NCBI RefSeq assembly: GCF_029537735.1
Contig: NZ_JARPUQ010000002.1
Coordinates: forward strand, 322,608 to 386,607
From: Robiginitalea aestuariiviva
Lineage (GTDB): Bacteria; Bacteroidota; Bacteroidia; Flavobacteriales; Flavobacteriaceae
DNA: 64,000 nt
Direction: 5' to 3'
The notes below the pieces were generated by a model, which saw only the letters and a list, made by a program, of their open reading frames with translations, did not search any database and was not told the DNA's origin. Positions 34,330 to 42,979 of this stretch are shown here, in pieces. Made by a program: the position numbers and the translations under genes. Position 1 is the first letter of the stretch; each line of letters starts with the position of its first letter.

Positions 34330-35002
34330 GCCTCAATTTTTTAATATACCATTCCGAAAGCAACATGGCCGCCAGGGAAATCCCTACGGATACCAGTACC
34401 AGGCGCAGGGTGGCCTCTTCCCCCCCGGGAACCTGCATCAGGGCATAAATGGCCAGGGGGAGGGTTTGGGTTTCGCCGGCAATATTTCCGGCAAAGGTGA
34501 TGGTGGCCCCGAATTCGCCCAGGGAACGGGCGAACCCCAGGATGGCGCCGGAGAGGATGCCCGGCATGGCCAGGGGCACCGTGATCCGAAAAAAAGTCTT
34601 CAGGTTTCCGGCCCCCAGCAGGCGGGAAGCGTCCTCCAGGCGGGTGTCCACCATTTCCATGGCTGTGCGTACCGAACGCACCACCAAGGGGAAGGAAACC
34701 ACAGCCGAGGCGATCACTGCCGCGTGAAAACTAAAGGCCAGCCGAAGCCCGAAAGCGGATTCCAGCCATTGCCCCAGCGGGCTGCGGGCGCCCAGGGCCA
34801 GCAATAACAGGTATCCCGTAGTTACCGGGGGCATGACCAGGGGCAGGTGGAGGAGGCTTTCCACGACAGCCTTGCCGCGGAAGCGGGAACGGGCCATTTT
34901 ATAGCCTACCCACAAGGCCAGCGGCAGGGTTATCACCATACAGGCCACCGCCACGCGCACCGAAAGGCCAATGGCCTGCCATTCTGCATCACTGAAGCTC
35001 AT
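34316..35002 (-). CDS. modB: Molybdate ABC transporter permease
   Basis: This is the membrane subunit of the molybdate importer, 228 residues with five hydrophobic helices. The EAA loop that docks on ModC is clear: EDASRLLGAGNLKTFFRITVPLAMPGILSGAILGFARSLGEFGAT near residues 140-185, ending in the ModB-typical RSLGEFGATI. It overlaps modA and modC by 14 bases on either side, so expression of the three is tightly coupled. Confidence 0.93.
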   Translation of the reverse strand: MSFSDAEWQAIGLSVRVAVACMVITLPLALWVGYKMARSRFRGKAVVESLLHLPLVMPPVTTGYLLLLALGARSPLGQWLESAFGLRLAFSFHAAVIASAVVSFPLVVRSVRTAMEMVDTRLEDASRLLGAGNLKTFFRITVPLAMPGILSGAILGFARSLGEFGATITFAGNIAGETQTLPLAIYALMQVPGGEEATLRLVLVSVGISLAAMLLSEWYIKKLRHDRG

Positions 35003-35804
35003 GGGCTATGTTTTTTAAGGGGTCGGGAGGGGTGAAACCGAATGCTTTCCAGATGGTTTGGGCCTCGGGGCTTTGCAGGAAGGCCATATAGTCCTGTGCC
35101 ATCCCGGTATCCGTACACCGGCCGGCTGTGTACCGGATGGGGGCATGCAGGCTGTCCGCCAGGGTTGCCAGGACCCTGACCTTGGCGGAATGGCGGGCAT
35201 CCGTGGCATACACCAGGCCCAGGGGCGCTTCGCCCAACTCCACCACCATCAGGGCGGCGCGCACATCGGCAGCCGGGAGTAGATGTTTTTCCATGGGCTG
35301 GGGGAAGCCCAACCGTTCCAGGGCCTGTTGCCCGTACTGGCCGGCCGGGACATGGGCCGGGTCGCCCATGGACAAGCGCTTACCCTGCAAAAGTTCCCTC
35401 CACGCCCAGGTGCCGGGGTCTCCAGCAAGGGTAACCGGGCTGTCCTGCGGGGCAATAAGCACCAGGGAATTACCCGCTACTTCCACCAGCCCTGGCGGGC
35501 GCAATAGCCCCAGGCTGTCCAGGTAACGGCTCCACCGGGGGTTGGCACTCAGGTAGATATCTGCAGGGGCGCCGGCCCGGATTTGCCGGGCCAGGGTCCC
35601 ACTGGAGGCCAGGTTCAGGCGGATGTCCAGATCCCGCCCGGAGGCAAAGGCATCCGAAAGGGCTTCCATCACTTCCGCAAGGCTGGAAGCGGCATAAATA
35701 TGCAGGGGCTGTGCCCGTGGGGTAGGGCGGCAGGCGCCAAAAAGCCCAAGCCCAAACAGGATGAGCAACACGGCGCGTCGATATGTGGTTGATGGGCGGT
35801 GCAT
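34989..35804 (-). CDS. modA: Molybdate-binding periplasmic (lipo)protein
   Basis: ModA captures molybdate outside the inner membrane and delivers it to ModBC. The 271-residue protein has a lipoprotein-type signal (LLILFGLGLFGAC, Cys near residue 24). The type II periplasmic-binding fold follows, with ligand-contact segments IYAASSLAEVMEAL near 35 and LASSGTLARQIRAGAPADIYLSAN near 64. I use the ATG at 35804 (MHRPSTTYRR). A TACATTTA box (35836-35829) is a likely -7 element. No molybdenum cofactor or molybdoenzyme gene is in the window. Confidence 0.93.
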   Translation of the reverse strand: MHRPSTTYRRAVLLILFGLGLFGACRPTPRAQPLHIYAASSLAEVMEALSDAFASGRDLDIRLNLASSGTLARQIRAGAPADIYLSANPRWSRYLDSLGLLRPPGLVEVAGNSLVLIAPQDSPVTLAGDPGTWAWRELLQGKRLSMGDPAHVPAGQYGQQALERLGFPQPMEKHLLPAADVRAALMVVELGEAPLGLVYATDARHSAKVRVLATLADSLHAPIRYTAGRCTDTGMAQDYMAFLQSPEAQTIWKAFGFTPPDPLKNIAHELQ

Positions 35805-35972
35805 CACATACAGGTTGCGGTCTACCGGTAAATGTACTATTCTTTTGCGACCCGGCACGGGCCCTGGGGCGTGGCCGGATTCCTGGCCCGGTTCTTGCCC
35901 CGTAACTGGAAAGTTTGGGCGGAACCACCTACCTTTGAAGGGAGAATCCGCATCCGTTAAAAAAAGAATACC

Positions 35973-37136
35973 ATGTCCAGAATTCTAGTAATTGAAGATG
36001 AAGCCGCCATTCGCCGGGTCCTGGTGAAAATCCTGGCCGAAGAAAACGAAGCCTATCAGGTAGAAGAGGCCGAAAACGGCCTTGAAGGTTTGGAAATGCT
36101 CAAGAAAACCGACTACGACCTGGTGCTTTGCGACATCAAAATGCCCAAAATGGATGGGGTGGAGGTCCTGGAGGCCGCGGGGAAAGTCCGGCCGGAAATT
36201 CCCTTTATCATGATCTCCGGCCATGGAGACCTGGACACTGCGGTGCAGACCATGCGCCTGGGTGCCTTCGATTATATTTCCAAACCCCCGGACCTGAACC
36301 GGCTGCTCACCACGGTACGCAATGCCCTGGACCGTAAGGAACTGGTGGCGGAAAACCGCATCCTAAAAAAGAAGGTGAGCAAGAATTACGAGATGATCGG
36401 GGAGAGCGAGGCCATTCGTACCATCAAGGAAATGATTGATAAGGTGGCCCCTACCGATGCGCGGGTCCTGATTACAGGGCCTAACGGGACGGGGAAGGAA
36501 TTGGTGGCCCATTGGCTGCACCAGAAAAGTGAACGCAGTTCCGGGCCGTTTGTAGAAGTCAATTGCGCTGCCATCCCTTCGGAGCTTATCGAGAGTGAAC
36601 TCTTCGGGCACGTAAAGGGGGCTTTTACCTCTGCGGTAAAGGACCGGGCCGGGAAATTTGAAGCGGCCAGCAAGGGAACGCTCTTTCTGGATGAAATTGG
36701 CGATATGAGCCTGTCCGCACAAGCCAAGGTGTTGCGGGCGCTGCAGGAGAGCAAAGTTTCCCGGGTGGGCTCGGACAAGGACATCAAGGTGGATGTTCGC
36801 GTGGTGGCGGCCACCAATAAGAACCTGAAAGCCGAAATCGAGGCCGGGCGCTTCCGCGAGGACCTCTACCACCGCCTGGCAGTGATCCTGATCAAGGTGC
36901 CTGCCCTGAACGATCGCCGGGACGATATCCCCTTGCTGATCGACCATTTTGCGGGCAAGATCGGACAGGAACAGGGGATTCCCCCCAAAGGCTTTTCCAA
37001 AGGAGCCATCGACCAGCTGCAGCAATACGACTGGACGGGGAATATCCGGGAATTGCGCAATGTGGTGGAGCGCCTTATTATCCTCGGCGGGGCCGAGGTT
37101 TCCGAGGCGGACGTCAAGCTCTTTGCGAGTAAATAA
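35973..37136 (+). CDS. NtrC-family response regulator lacking a DNA-binding domain
   Basis: This 387-residue protein joins a receiver domain (residues 1-120; phospho-acceptor Asp in LVLCDIKMPKMDG near 50) to a sigma-54-activator-type AAA+ ATPase (about 140-375). The ATPase has a Walker A variant GPNGTGKE, Walker B LFLDEIGDMS, and R-finger region NIRELRNVVERL. The sigma-54 contact loop reads GAFTSA rather than GAFTGA. The chain stops about 15 residues after the ATPase with no Fis-type helix-turn-helix, so it must act without binding a specific enhancer, or on something other than transcription. No histidine kinase is adjacent. A TACCTTTG -7 box lies at 35930-35937. Confidence 0.9.
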   Translation: MSRILVIEDEAAIRRVLVKILAEENEAYQVEEAENGLEGLEMLKKTDYDLVLCDIKMPKMDGVEVLEAAGKVRPEIPFIMISGHGDLDTAVQTMRLGAFDYISKPPDLNRLLTTVRNALDRKELVAENRILKKKVSKNYEMIGESEAIRTIKEMIDKVAPTDARVLITGPNGTGKELVAHWLHQKSERSSGPFVEVNCAAIPSELIESELFGHVKGAFTSAVKDRAGKFEAASKGTLFLDEIGDMSLSAQAKVLRALQESKVSRVGSDKDIKVDVRVVAATNKNLKAEIEAGRFREDLYHRLAVILIKVPALNDRRDDIPLLIDHFAGKIGQEQGIPPKGFSKGAIDQLQQYDWTGNIRELRNVVERLIILGGAEVSEADVKLFASK

Positions 37137-37139
37137 GGA

Positions 37140-37826
37140 TTAGTTGGAACAGTCTCCGAGGGCCTTCAGGGCATTCTCGGTAATATCCTTGGTACGCATG
37201 TTGTAGTAGCGTTTGGCCGGGGTCAGGTCTTCCCGCAGCAGCTGGCGTTCGCAGTGGGCGTAAATGCGCTCTACAAATTCCAGGGCCTCGCGGCAGGGGA
37301 CATCCTGCACCACATCTTCCAGGGATTTCCGGTATTTTTCCAGGGCCAGGTCAATCTTACCCTCAATCTGGTCCATAGATAGGGAACCCGCAGGAGCTTT
37401 TACTTCAGGGGCGTCTGCGGTATTCAGGGCCAGGCGGTCGTCTCCGTACCGGCTGCCGTGGGATTCGTGGTCTTCCAGGGCATCCCGGCTGGCCAGGGCA
37501 TATTCCATAGCGCGCTGCAGCAGGATGCGCGCCCCTTCCAATGTACTCACCCGGGTGGCCAGTTTAAGGCTTTCCAGGCTTTCGTGTATGTTCTTATTGG
37601 CGTAATCGCACCCGCAGTCCTCAAATTGGGGGCGGGCTTTTTCGATGGTGTTCACGGCCTTATAGGTGTGGTACCGGGTCATGTTGATCTCCTCGGCAGC
37701 CATGGCCTTTTCCACGTGGTTGCGAATAAAACCGATCAGGGATTCCGCACTGGCGCAGGACTTTTCGGGAGCTGCGGAAAATACCAGCAGGGCGGCGAAT
37801 ACAAGCAGGGGGAATTGCACTTTCAT
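37140..37826 (-). CDS. Secreted cysteine-containing protein of unknown function
   Basis: This 228-residue protein has a signal peptide (MKVQFPLLVFAALLVFSAA). The mature part is mostly helical, with repeated helix-turn-helix spacing and six cysteines (at SCAS, DCGCDY, DVPCRE, AHCER and GDCSN), suggesting periplasmic disulfides. I do not recognise a family. It is convergent with the response-regulator gene (3-base gap). Robust length, the signal peptide and a clear start at 37826 support a real gene. Confidence 0.65.
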   Translation of the reverse strand: MKVQFPLLVFAALLVFSAAPEKSCASAESLIGFIRNHVEKAMAAEEINMTRYHTYKAVNTIEKARPQFEDCGCDYANKNIHESLESLKLATRVSTLEGARILLQRAMEYALASRDALEDHESHGSRYGDDRLALNTADAPEVKAPAGSLSMDQIEGKIDLALEKYRKSLEDVVQDVPCREALEFVERIYAHCERQLLREDLTPAKRYYNMRTKDITENALKALGDCSN

Positions 37827-38014
37827 AGGTCGATATATAAGCCCGAACACCAGGTGCGGGGGTAGGATTTGGGAAGATAAAACTACCCTATTGGCCTGAG
37901 GATCACCATTTTTTTCGTTTTGGTGCCCGATTCAGCCGACCTGCGCCCTGCCGCCTCGTTAAAGGGCAGGATTTCTCCGGGGAACGGCTGGCGTGATTTT
38001 AGTATCTTCAGCCC

Positions 38015-38914
38015 ATGGATAAAATTAAAGCAAAGGACTATCGGGCCCACGCCCACACAGAGATAGGGGCCCTGCCTACCTACGAGGATTTCGGGCTTTC
38101 CGAAAAGGCCCTGAAGAAGAAGCTGGAGCACTTGCGCAAGCGCCTGGGGAAATTTCAGGACAAACTCTACGCCCATGACAAATACGCCGTACTGGTGTGT
38201 ATTCAGGGGATGGATACGGCGGGGAAGGACAGTCTGATCCGGGAGGTCTTTAAGGATTTCAATGCACGGGGGGTGGTGGTACACAGCTTTAAGGTACCCA
38301 CAGATTTGGAACGGAGCCACGACTACCTCTGGCGCCATTACATTGCCCTGCCCGAGCGCGGTAAATTCGGCGTTTTTAACCGGACCCATTATGAGAATGT
38401 ACTGGTCACCCGCGTGCATCCGGAATACATCCTGGGGGAATGCCTGCCTGGCATACACGAGGTATCCGATATGGACCAGGCCTTTTGGGACAAGCGCTTT
38501 GCCCAAATCAACGCCTTCGAGAAAAGCCTGGCGGAGAACGGGACCATCATTTTCAAATTCTTTCTGAATATTTCTAAGGAAGAGCAACGCCAGCGCTTGC
38601 TGCGCCGCCTGGACAAGCGGGAGAAAAACTGGAAGTTTTCCCCGGGAGACCTAAAGGAACGCGAACTCTGGGACCAGTACCAGGCCTGCTACCAGGAGGC
38701 TATCCAGAAGACCACCTTTGTCCACGCCCCCTGGTATGTGATCCCTTCGGACAGCAAGCCCGCTGCCCGCTATTTGCTCACATCCATCCTCTACGAACAG
38801 CTTACCCGCTATACAGACGTGCAGGAACCTGAGCTTTCCGACGAAATCAAGGCCCACCTGCATGAATACCGGGCCCAACTGCAGGCCGAACGCGATACCA
38901 CCCCAAAATCCTAA
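38015..38914 (+). CDS. ppk2: Polyphosphate kinase 2 family protein
   Basis: PPK2 enzymes move phosphate between polyphosphate and nucleotides. The 299-residue protein has Walker A GMDTAGKDS near residue 66 and the family segments VPTDLERSHDYLWRHYIALPERG near 97 and FNRTHYENVLVTRV near 121. A lid region RRLDKREKNWKFSPGD lies near 203, with W-Y-VIPSDSKPAARYL near 245. This is a single-domain PPK2 of the polyphosphate:AMP/ADP phosphotransferase type; which nucleotide it prefers cannot be decided here. An M28 peptidase gene follows after five bases and is probably co-transcribed. Confidence 0.92.
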   Translation: MDKIKAKDYRAHAHTEIGALPTYEDFGLSEKALKKKLEHLRKRLGKFQDKLYAHDKYAVLVCIQGMDTAGKDSLIREVFKDFNARGVVVHSFKVPTDLERSHDYLWRHYIALPERGKFGVFNRTHYENVLVTRVHPEYILGECLPGIHEVSDMDQAFWDKRFAQINAFEKSLAENGTIIFKFFLNISKEEQRQRLLRRLDKREKNWKFSPGDLKERELWDQYQACYQEAIQKTTFVHAPWYVIPSDSKPAARYLLTSILYEQLTRYTDVQEPELSDEIKAHLHEYRAQLQAERDTTPKS

Positions 38915-38919
38915 CGACC

Positions 38920-40365
38920 ATGAAGAATCGGAAGCAATCCCTTACCGGTGGTGGCCTGGCGCTGCTACTGACACTATTGCTAAGCGGCGTTCCAGGGCCC
39001 GGGGCCCGGATGGCTGCCCAGCAGAACGATGTCGATATGTTGCGCCACCTGTACAATATGGCATTGACCCGCGGTAAAGCCTATAGCTGGCTGGACCATC
39101 TCTCCAACCAGATCGGGGGGCGGTTGTCGGGGTCGGTACAGGCCGAACAGGCCATTGCCTATACCCAAAAGGAACTGGAAGCCCTCGGCCTGGACCGGGT
39201 GTGGCTGCAACCCGTAATGGTCCCCAAATGGGTGCGTGGGGCAGCGGAATTCGCCTATATCGAAAGTGCCCCGGGCAATACCACCAATGTGCCCATCTGC
39301 GCCCTGGGCGGCTCCGTACCCACCCCGGCCGGGGGGATTAAGGCGCCGGTAATAGAGGTGCAGGGTCTCGAGGAATTGCAGGCCCTGGGCCGGGAGGCCG
39401 TGGAAGGCAAGATCGTATTTTTCAACCGCCCCATGGACCCCACCCAGATCAATACCTTCCGGGCCTATGCCGGGTGCGTGGACCAGCGCGCCTCAGGTGC
39501 GGCAGAGGCAGGTATGCTGGGCGCTGTTGGTGTTATTGTGCGGTCTATGAACCTGAGGCTGGATGACTATCCGCATACCGGTTCCCTCCGGTACGGAGAC
39601 ACCCCGGAGGCCATGCGCATCCCCGCAGCGGCCATCAGCACCAACGGGGCAGAGTTGCTCAGCACCACGCTTAAACTGAACCCGGACATCCAATTCTATT
39701 TCCGGCAATCCTGCAGGCAATACGATGATGTTCCCTCCTACAATGTCATTGGCGAGATCCGCGGCAGCACCTACCCGGAGGAGATTCTGCTGGTGGGTGG
39801 GCACCTGGATTCCTGGGATCTGGGCGACGGTTCCCACGACGATGGGGCCGGGTGTGTACAGAGTATGGAAGTGTTGCGATTGTTCATGGAAACGGGATAC
39901 CGGCCCCGGCGAACCCTGCGGGTGGTCCTTTTTATGAATGAAGAGAATGGCCTGCGCGGCGGCCGGGGCTATGCAGAGGCGGCAGCACAAAAGGGGGAAA
40001 AACACCTCTTTGCCCTGGAAAGTGATTCGGGCGGGTTTACGCCCAGGGGCTTCTCCTTCGATTGCACGGACGAGGCCTTTGCGCAAATTGCCGCCTGGAA
40101 ACCCCTATTTGAACCCTACCTGATCCATCAGTTCGATCGGGGGGGCAGTGGGGCGGACATCGGGCCCCTGAAACCCCAGGGCCCAATTCTGGCAGGTTTG
40201 CGGCCGGACACCCAGCGGTATTTTGACTACCATCATGCAGAAACGGATACCTTCAGCGCGATAAACCGGCGGGAGCTGGAGCTGGGAGCGGCCACCATGG
40301 CTGCCCTGGTCTACCTGGTAGACCGTTACGGGGATGCCCTGGCAGTCTCCACCGGGGGGCAGTAG
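38920..40365 (+). CDS. Exported M28-family zinc aminopeptidase with PA domain
   Basis: This 481-residue exopeptidase has an N-terminal signal sequence, a PA-type inserted domain (about 120-265), and the M28 catalytic core. Metal ligands can be read in order: HLDSWDLGDGSHDDGAG near residue 295 (His and bridging Asp), NEENGLRGG near 342 (catalytic Glu), ESDSGG near 367 (Asp) and the final His in YFDYHHAETD near 440. The protein probably trims peptides in the periplasm or outside the cell. It follows ppk2 by five bases. All catalytic residues appear intact. Confidence 0.92.
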   Translation: MKNRKQSLTGGGLALLLTLLLSGVPGPGARMAAQQNDVDMLRHLYNMALTRGKAYSWLDHLSNQIGGRLSGSVQAEQAIAYTQKELEALGLDRVWLQPVMVPKWVRGAAEFAYIESAPGNTTNVPICALGGSVPTPAGGIKAPVIEVQGLEELQALGREAVEGKIVFFNRPMDPTQINTFRAYAGCVDQRASGAAEAGMLGAVGVIVRSMNLRLDDYPHTGSLRYGDTPEAMRIPAAAISTNGAELLSTTLKLNPDIQFYFRQSCRQYDDVPSYNVIGEIRGSTYPEEILLVGGHLDSWDLGDGSHDDGAGCVQSMEVLRLFMETGYRPRRTLRVVLFMNEENGLRGGRGYAEAAAQKGEKHLFALESDSGGFTPRGFSFDCTDEAFAQIAAWKPLFEPYLIHQFDRGGSGADIGPLKPQGPILAGLRPDTQRYFDYHHAETDTFSAINRRELELGAATMAALVYLVDRYGDALAVSTGGQ

Positions 40366-40390
40366 GCCCGCCTGACTGGTGGGAAATGCC

Positions 40391-40398
40391 TATCTTTG
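40391..40398 (+). promoter_or_regulatory. -7 promoter box before the dual prolyl isomerase gene
   Basis: TATCTTTG matches TAnnTTTG exactly and lies 19 bases before the ATG at 40417. No clear -33 TTG is present upstream, within the end of the M28 gene. Confidence 0.5.
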
Positions 40399-40416
40399 CG
40401 CCCTAAAACCAAGCAG

Positions 40417-41340
40417 ATGCAAGAAGGAATCTACGCAAAATTCAACACGAGTAAAGGAGAAATCCTGATTAAGCTGACCCACGATAAAACCCCCGGCACG
40501 GTAGGCAACTTTGTGGGCCTTGCCGAGGGCAACCTGCCCAAGCAAAACGGAAAACGCTATTACGACGGGCTTACCTTCCACCGGGTTATCCCGGACTTTA
40601 TGATTCAGGGCGGATGCCCGATGGGGACCGGTACCGGAGACCCGGGCTATAAGTTTGACGACGAATTCCACCCCGAACTCAAACATAACGAACCCGGGGT
40701 GCTTTCCATGGCCAACGCCGGCCCGGGCACCAATGGAAGCCAGTTTTTTATCACCCATGTGGCCACCCCCTGGCTGGATGGAAAACACACGGTATTCGGG
40801 CATGTGGCCCAGGGGCAGGACGTGGTGGACGCCATAGCCCAGGGCGATAAAATTGAAAGCCTGGAAATTGTACGGGTTGGTGCCCAGGCCGAAGCCTGGG
40901 ATGCCGTAAAGGCTTTTGAGGCGTTTGTATCTTCCAAAGAAGAGCGGAAGGCGCGGGCCAAGGCCGAAATGGAGGCCCAACTGGAAGCCCATGCCAAAGG
41001 TTTTGAAACAACGGCCAGCGGCCTCAGGTATAAGATCCTGGAAGCCGGTAATGGGGCCAAACCCAAACGCGGGGACCGCGTGGCCGTACACTATGAAGGG
41101 GCCCTGCTGGATGGCACGATGTTCGACAGCTCCGTTAAGCGGGGGGAACCCATAGAATTCCTGCTGGGTGAAGGACAGGTAATTCCGGGCTGGGACGAAG
41201 GCATTGCCCTGCTCTCCGTAGGCGATAAGGCGAGACTGCTGATCCCGTCCGAACTGGCCTATGGTTCCAGGGGCGCAGGAGGCGTGATCCCGCCGGATGC
41301 GCCACTGTTGTTCGATGTTTCCCTGGAGGGCATCTCCTAA
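40417..41340 (+). CDS. Dual-family peptidyl-prolyl isomerase (cyclophilin-FKBP fusion)
   Basis: This 307-residue protein joins two unrelated prolyl isomerase domains. Residues 1-155 are a cyclophilin (FHRVIPDFMIQGG near 58, NGSQFFIT near 108, and WLDGKHTVFGHV near 120, with the cyclosporin-pocket Trp). A charged helical linker (KEERKARAKAEMEAQLEAHAK) leads to an FKBP domain (about 200-305: VHYEGALLDGTMFDSS, VIPGWDEG, LIPSELAYG). There is no signal peptide, so it acts in the cytoplasm. Such dual immunophilins are known from Flavobacterium and a few other bacteria. A strong terminator follows. Confidence 0.94.
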   Translation: MQEGIYAKFNTSKGEILIKLTHDKTPGTVGNFVGLAEGNLPKQNGKRYYDGLTFHRVIPDFMIQGGCPMGTGTGDPGYKFDDEFHPELKHNEPGVLSMANAGPGTNGSQFFITHVATPWLDGKHTVFGHVAQGQDVVDAIAQGDKIESLEIVRVGAQAEAWDAVKAFEAFVSSKEERKARAKAEMEAQLEAHAKGFETTASGLRYKILEAGNGAKPKRGDRVAVHYEGALLDGTMFDSSVKRGEPIEFLLGEGQVIPGWDEGIALLSVGDKARLLIPSELAYGSRGAGGVIPPDAPLLFDVSLEGIS

Positions 41341-41346
41341 AAAAAA

Positions 41347-41371
41347 AATCCCCGGCCATCAGCCGGGGATT
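41347..41371. terminator. Bidirectional Rho-independent terminator
   Basis: A 10-bp stem, AATCCCCGGC (41347-41356) with GCCGGGGATT (41362-41371), closes a 5-base loop. A-run and T-run flanks serve the isomerase gene and the convergent cspA. Confidence 0.88.
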
Positions 41372-41393
41372 CTTTTTTTAAAGAAAGTGGAAG

Positions 41394-41588
41394 TTATTCG
41401 ACAATTCGGACATCTACCGCATTCAAACCTTTCTTGCCTTGTTGCAGCTCGAAAGATACAACATCACCTTCGCGGATCTCGTCGATTAAGCCGGAGATGT
41501 GTACGAAATGGTCTTTTTGTGAACCTTCTTCAGTGATAAACCCATAACCTTTGGACTCGTTGAAGAATTTTACTGTTCCTGAATTCAT
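41394..41588 (-). CDS. cspA: Cold-shock domain protein
   Basis: This 64-residue protein is a single cold-shock OB-fold with both RNA-binding motifs: KGYGFI (RNP1) near residue 13 and HFVHIS (RNP2) near 27. It binds single-stranded RNA or DNA and melts mRNA structure. The length and the C-terminal GLNAVDVRIVE are standard. It shares its terminator with the dual prolyl isomerase. A TACCTTCG-type box lies upstream on the minus strand. Confidence 0.96.
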   Translation of the reverse strand: MNSGTVKFFNESKGYGFITEEGSQKDHFVHISGLIDEIREGDVVSFELQQGKKGLNAVDVRIVE

Positions 41589-41695
41589 AATAAAAATTAA
41601 AAAGATTAAGGCTGCGAAGGTAAGTGTTATAATCCAGCATTCGGACTTTTCGGTCTAAAACTTTTAAAAATAATGAGTTAGGACCAGTGCGGAGG

Positions 41696-42334
41696 CTATG
41701 CCGTGGGATCCGGGGTAAGCCGCAGATAGGGCTTCAGCTCCTCTACCTGGTCGCCAAAAAGGGTATGTGCCTCCGGGGTGGGGATGGCAGGGCTCACCAC
41801 CACCTTCTGCCCGTGTTCCCAGTTGGCAGGGGTGGCTACCTTGTGATAGGCGGTTAGCTGCAGGGAATCGATAACCCGCAACAACTCGTAAAAATTCCGG
41901 CCGGTGGAAGCGGGGTAGGTCAGGATCAGTTTGATCTTCTTGTCCGGACCAATGATGAATACGGAACGCACCGTAAGGGTGTCGTTGGCCTTAGGGTGGA
42001 TCATGTCGTAGAGGTCCGACACCTTGCGGTCTGCATCGGCAATAATGGGGAAATTAACTTCCGTATCCTGTGTTTCTGCAATGTCCTGCAGCCAGGCCTG
42101 GTGGGAATCCAGGGGGTCTACGCTCAGCGCTATCACCTTTACCTTGCGGCGGTCAAATTCATCTTTGAATTTGGCGGCAGTCCCGAGTTCCGTGGTACAC
42201 ACCGGGGTGAAGTCCGCCGGGTGGGAAAATAAGATGCCCCAGTGGTCCCCCAGAAAGTCATAAAAATTCAGGGTTCCCTGAGTGGTTTCTGCTGTAAAAT
42301 CGGGAGCGGTATCTCCCAGACGTAAAACGGCCAT
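41696..42334 (-). CDS. 1-Cys type peroxiredoxin (Prx6 group)
   Basis: This 212-residue peroxidase reduces H2O2 and organic peroxides. The peroxidatic Cys lies in HPADFTPVCTTELG near residue 46. The long C-terminal extension (from about 165, TPANWEHGQKVVVSPAIP) identifies the Prx6/1-Cys subgroup. I see no second resolving Cys, so an external thiol is needed. It is divergent from the YfiT-like gene, with about 100 bases between. Confidence 0.93.
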   Translation of the reverse strand: MAVLRLGDTAPDFTAETTQGTLNFYDFLGDHWGILFSHPADFTPVCTTELGTAAKFKDEFDRRKVKVIALSVDPLDSHQAWLQDIAETQDTEVNFPIIADADRKVSDLYDMIHPKANDTLTVRSVFIIGPDKKIKLILTYPASTGRNFYELLRVIDSLQLTAYHKVATPANWEHGQKVVVSPAIPTPEAHTLFGDQVEELKPYLRLTPDPTA

Positions 42335-42436
42335 TGTTCAAATATTATAGTTAGCCCATAAAAATAGTAGATTAATAAGAGAATTTATCTTGTGCCGGGG
42401 TTAAACTTCTATTAATTTTAGGGCAAAGTGTGAGAT

Positions 42437-42979
42437 ATGGAAGCAGAAGCCCTGGAAAAACTCAGATACCCTATTGGTCATTTCCACGCCCCGGACCACA
42501 TTTCTCAGGTGCAGCTCAGGGATTGGATCGCGGAACTCGAAGCCCTGCCCACCCGCCTGAAGGATTTGGTGACACCCCTTTCGGAGGCCCAGCTGCAAAC
42601 CCCATACCGGCCGGGTGGGTGGACCGTACGCCAGGTAGTACACCACCTTTCGGACAGCCACCACAACAGTTATATCCGGTTTAAATGGGCTTTAACGGAA
42701 GATAACCCGGTGATCAAGGCCTATAATGAAATGGCCTGGGCCGAACTCTTCGATACCCGGACCGCGCCCATTGGCCTGTCTTTACAACACCTGGAAGCCA
42801 TCCACGCCAAACTGGTCTATCTGCTGCGCGGGCTGGACGGGCAGGCCCTGGCCCGGACCTTTGTGCATCCGGACTCCGGGGCGGCAACTTCCCTGGAAGA
42901 AAATGTCGGGCGGTATGCCTGGCACGGCAACCACCACCTGGCGCATATTCAGGGGCTTATTGACCGAGAGCACTGGTAG
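42437..42979 (+). CDS. DinB-fold metal-dependent hydrolase/transferase (YfiT-like)
   Basis: This 180-residue four-helix DinB-fold protein resembles Bacillus YfiT. The three histidine metal ligands are visible in VVHHLSDSHHNS near residue 67 and HGNHHLAHI near 163, with the typical W-T-VRQ-VVHHLSDSH motif. YfiT-like enzymes include bacillithiol S-transferases; the substrate here is unknown, as is whether the organism makes bacillithiol. Its 3' end overlaps the convergent GNAT gene by 23 bases. Confidence 0.82.
   Translation: MEAEALEKLRYPIGHFHAPDHISQVQLRDWIAELEALPTRLKDLVTPLSEAQLQTPYRPGGWTVRQVVHHLSDSHHNSYIRFKWALTEDNPVIKAYNEMAWAELFDTRTAPIGLSLQHLEAIHAKLVYLLRGLDGQALARTFVHPDSGAATSLEENVGRYAWHGNHHLAHIQGLIDREHW

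Noticed and set aside
35859-35972. Possible sigma-54 (-24/-12) promoter near the response regulator
   Set aside because: I found no TGGCAC-N5-TTGC-type pair; a TACCTTTG housekeeping -7 box is present instead.
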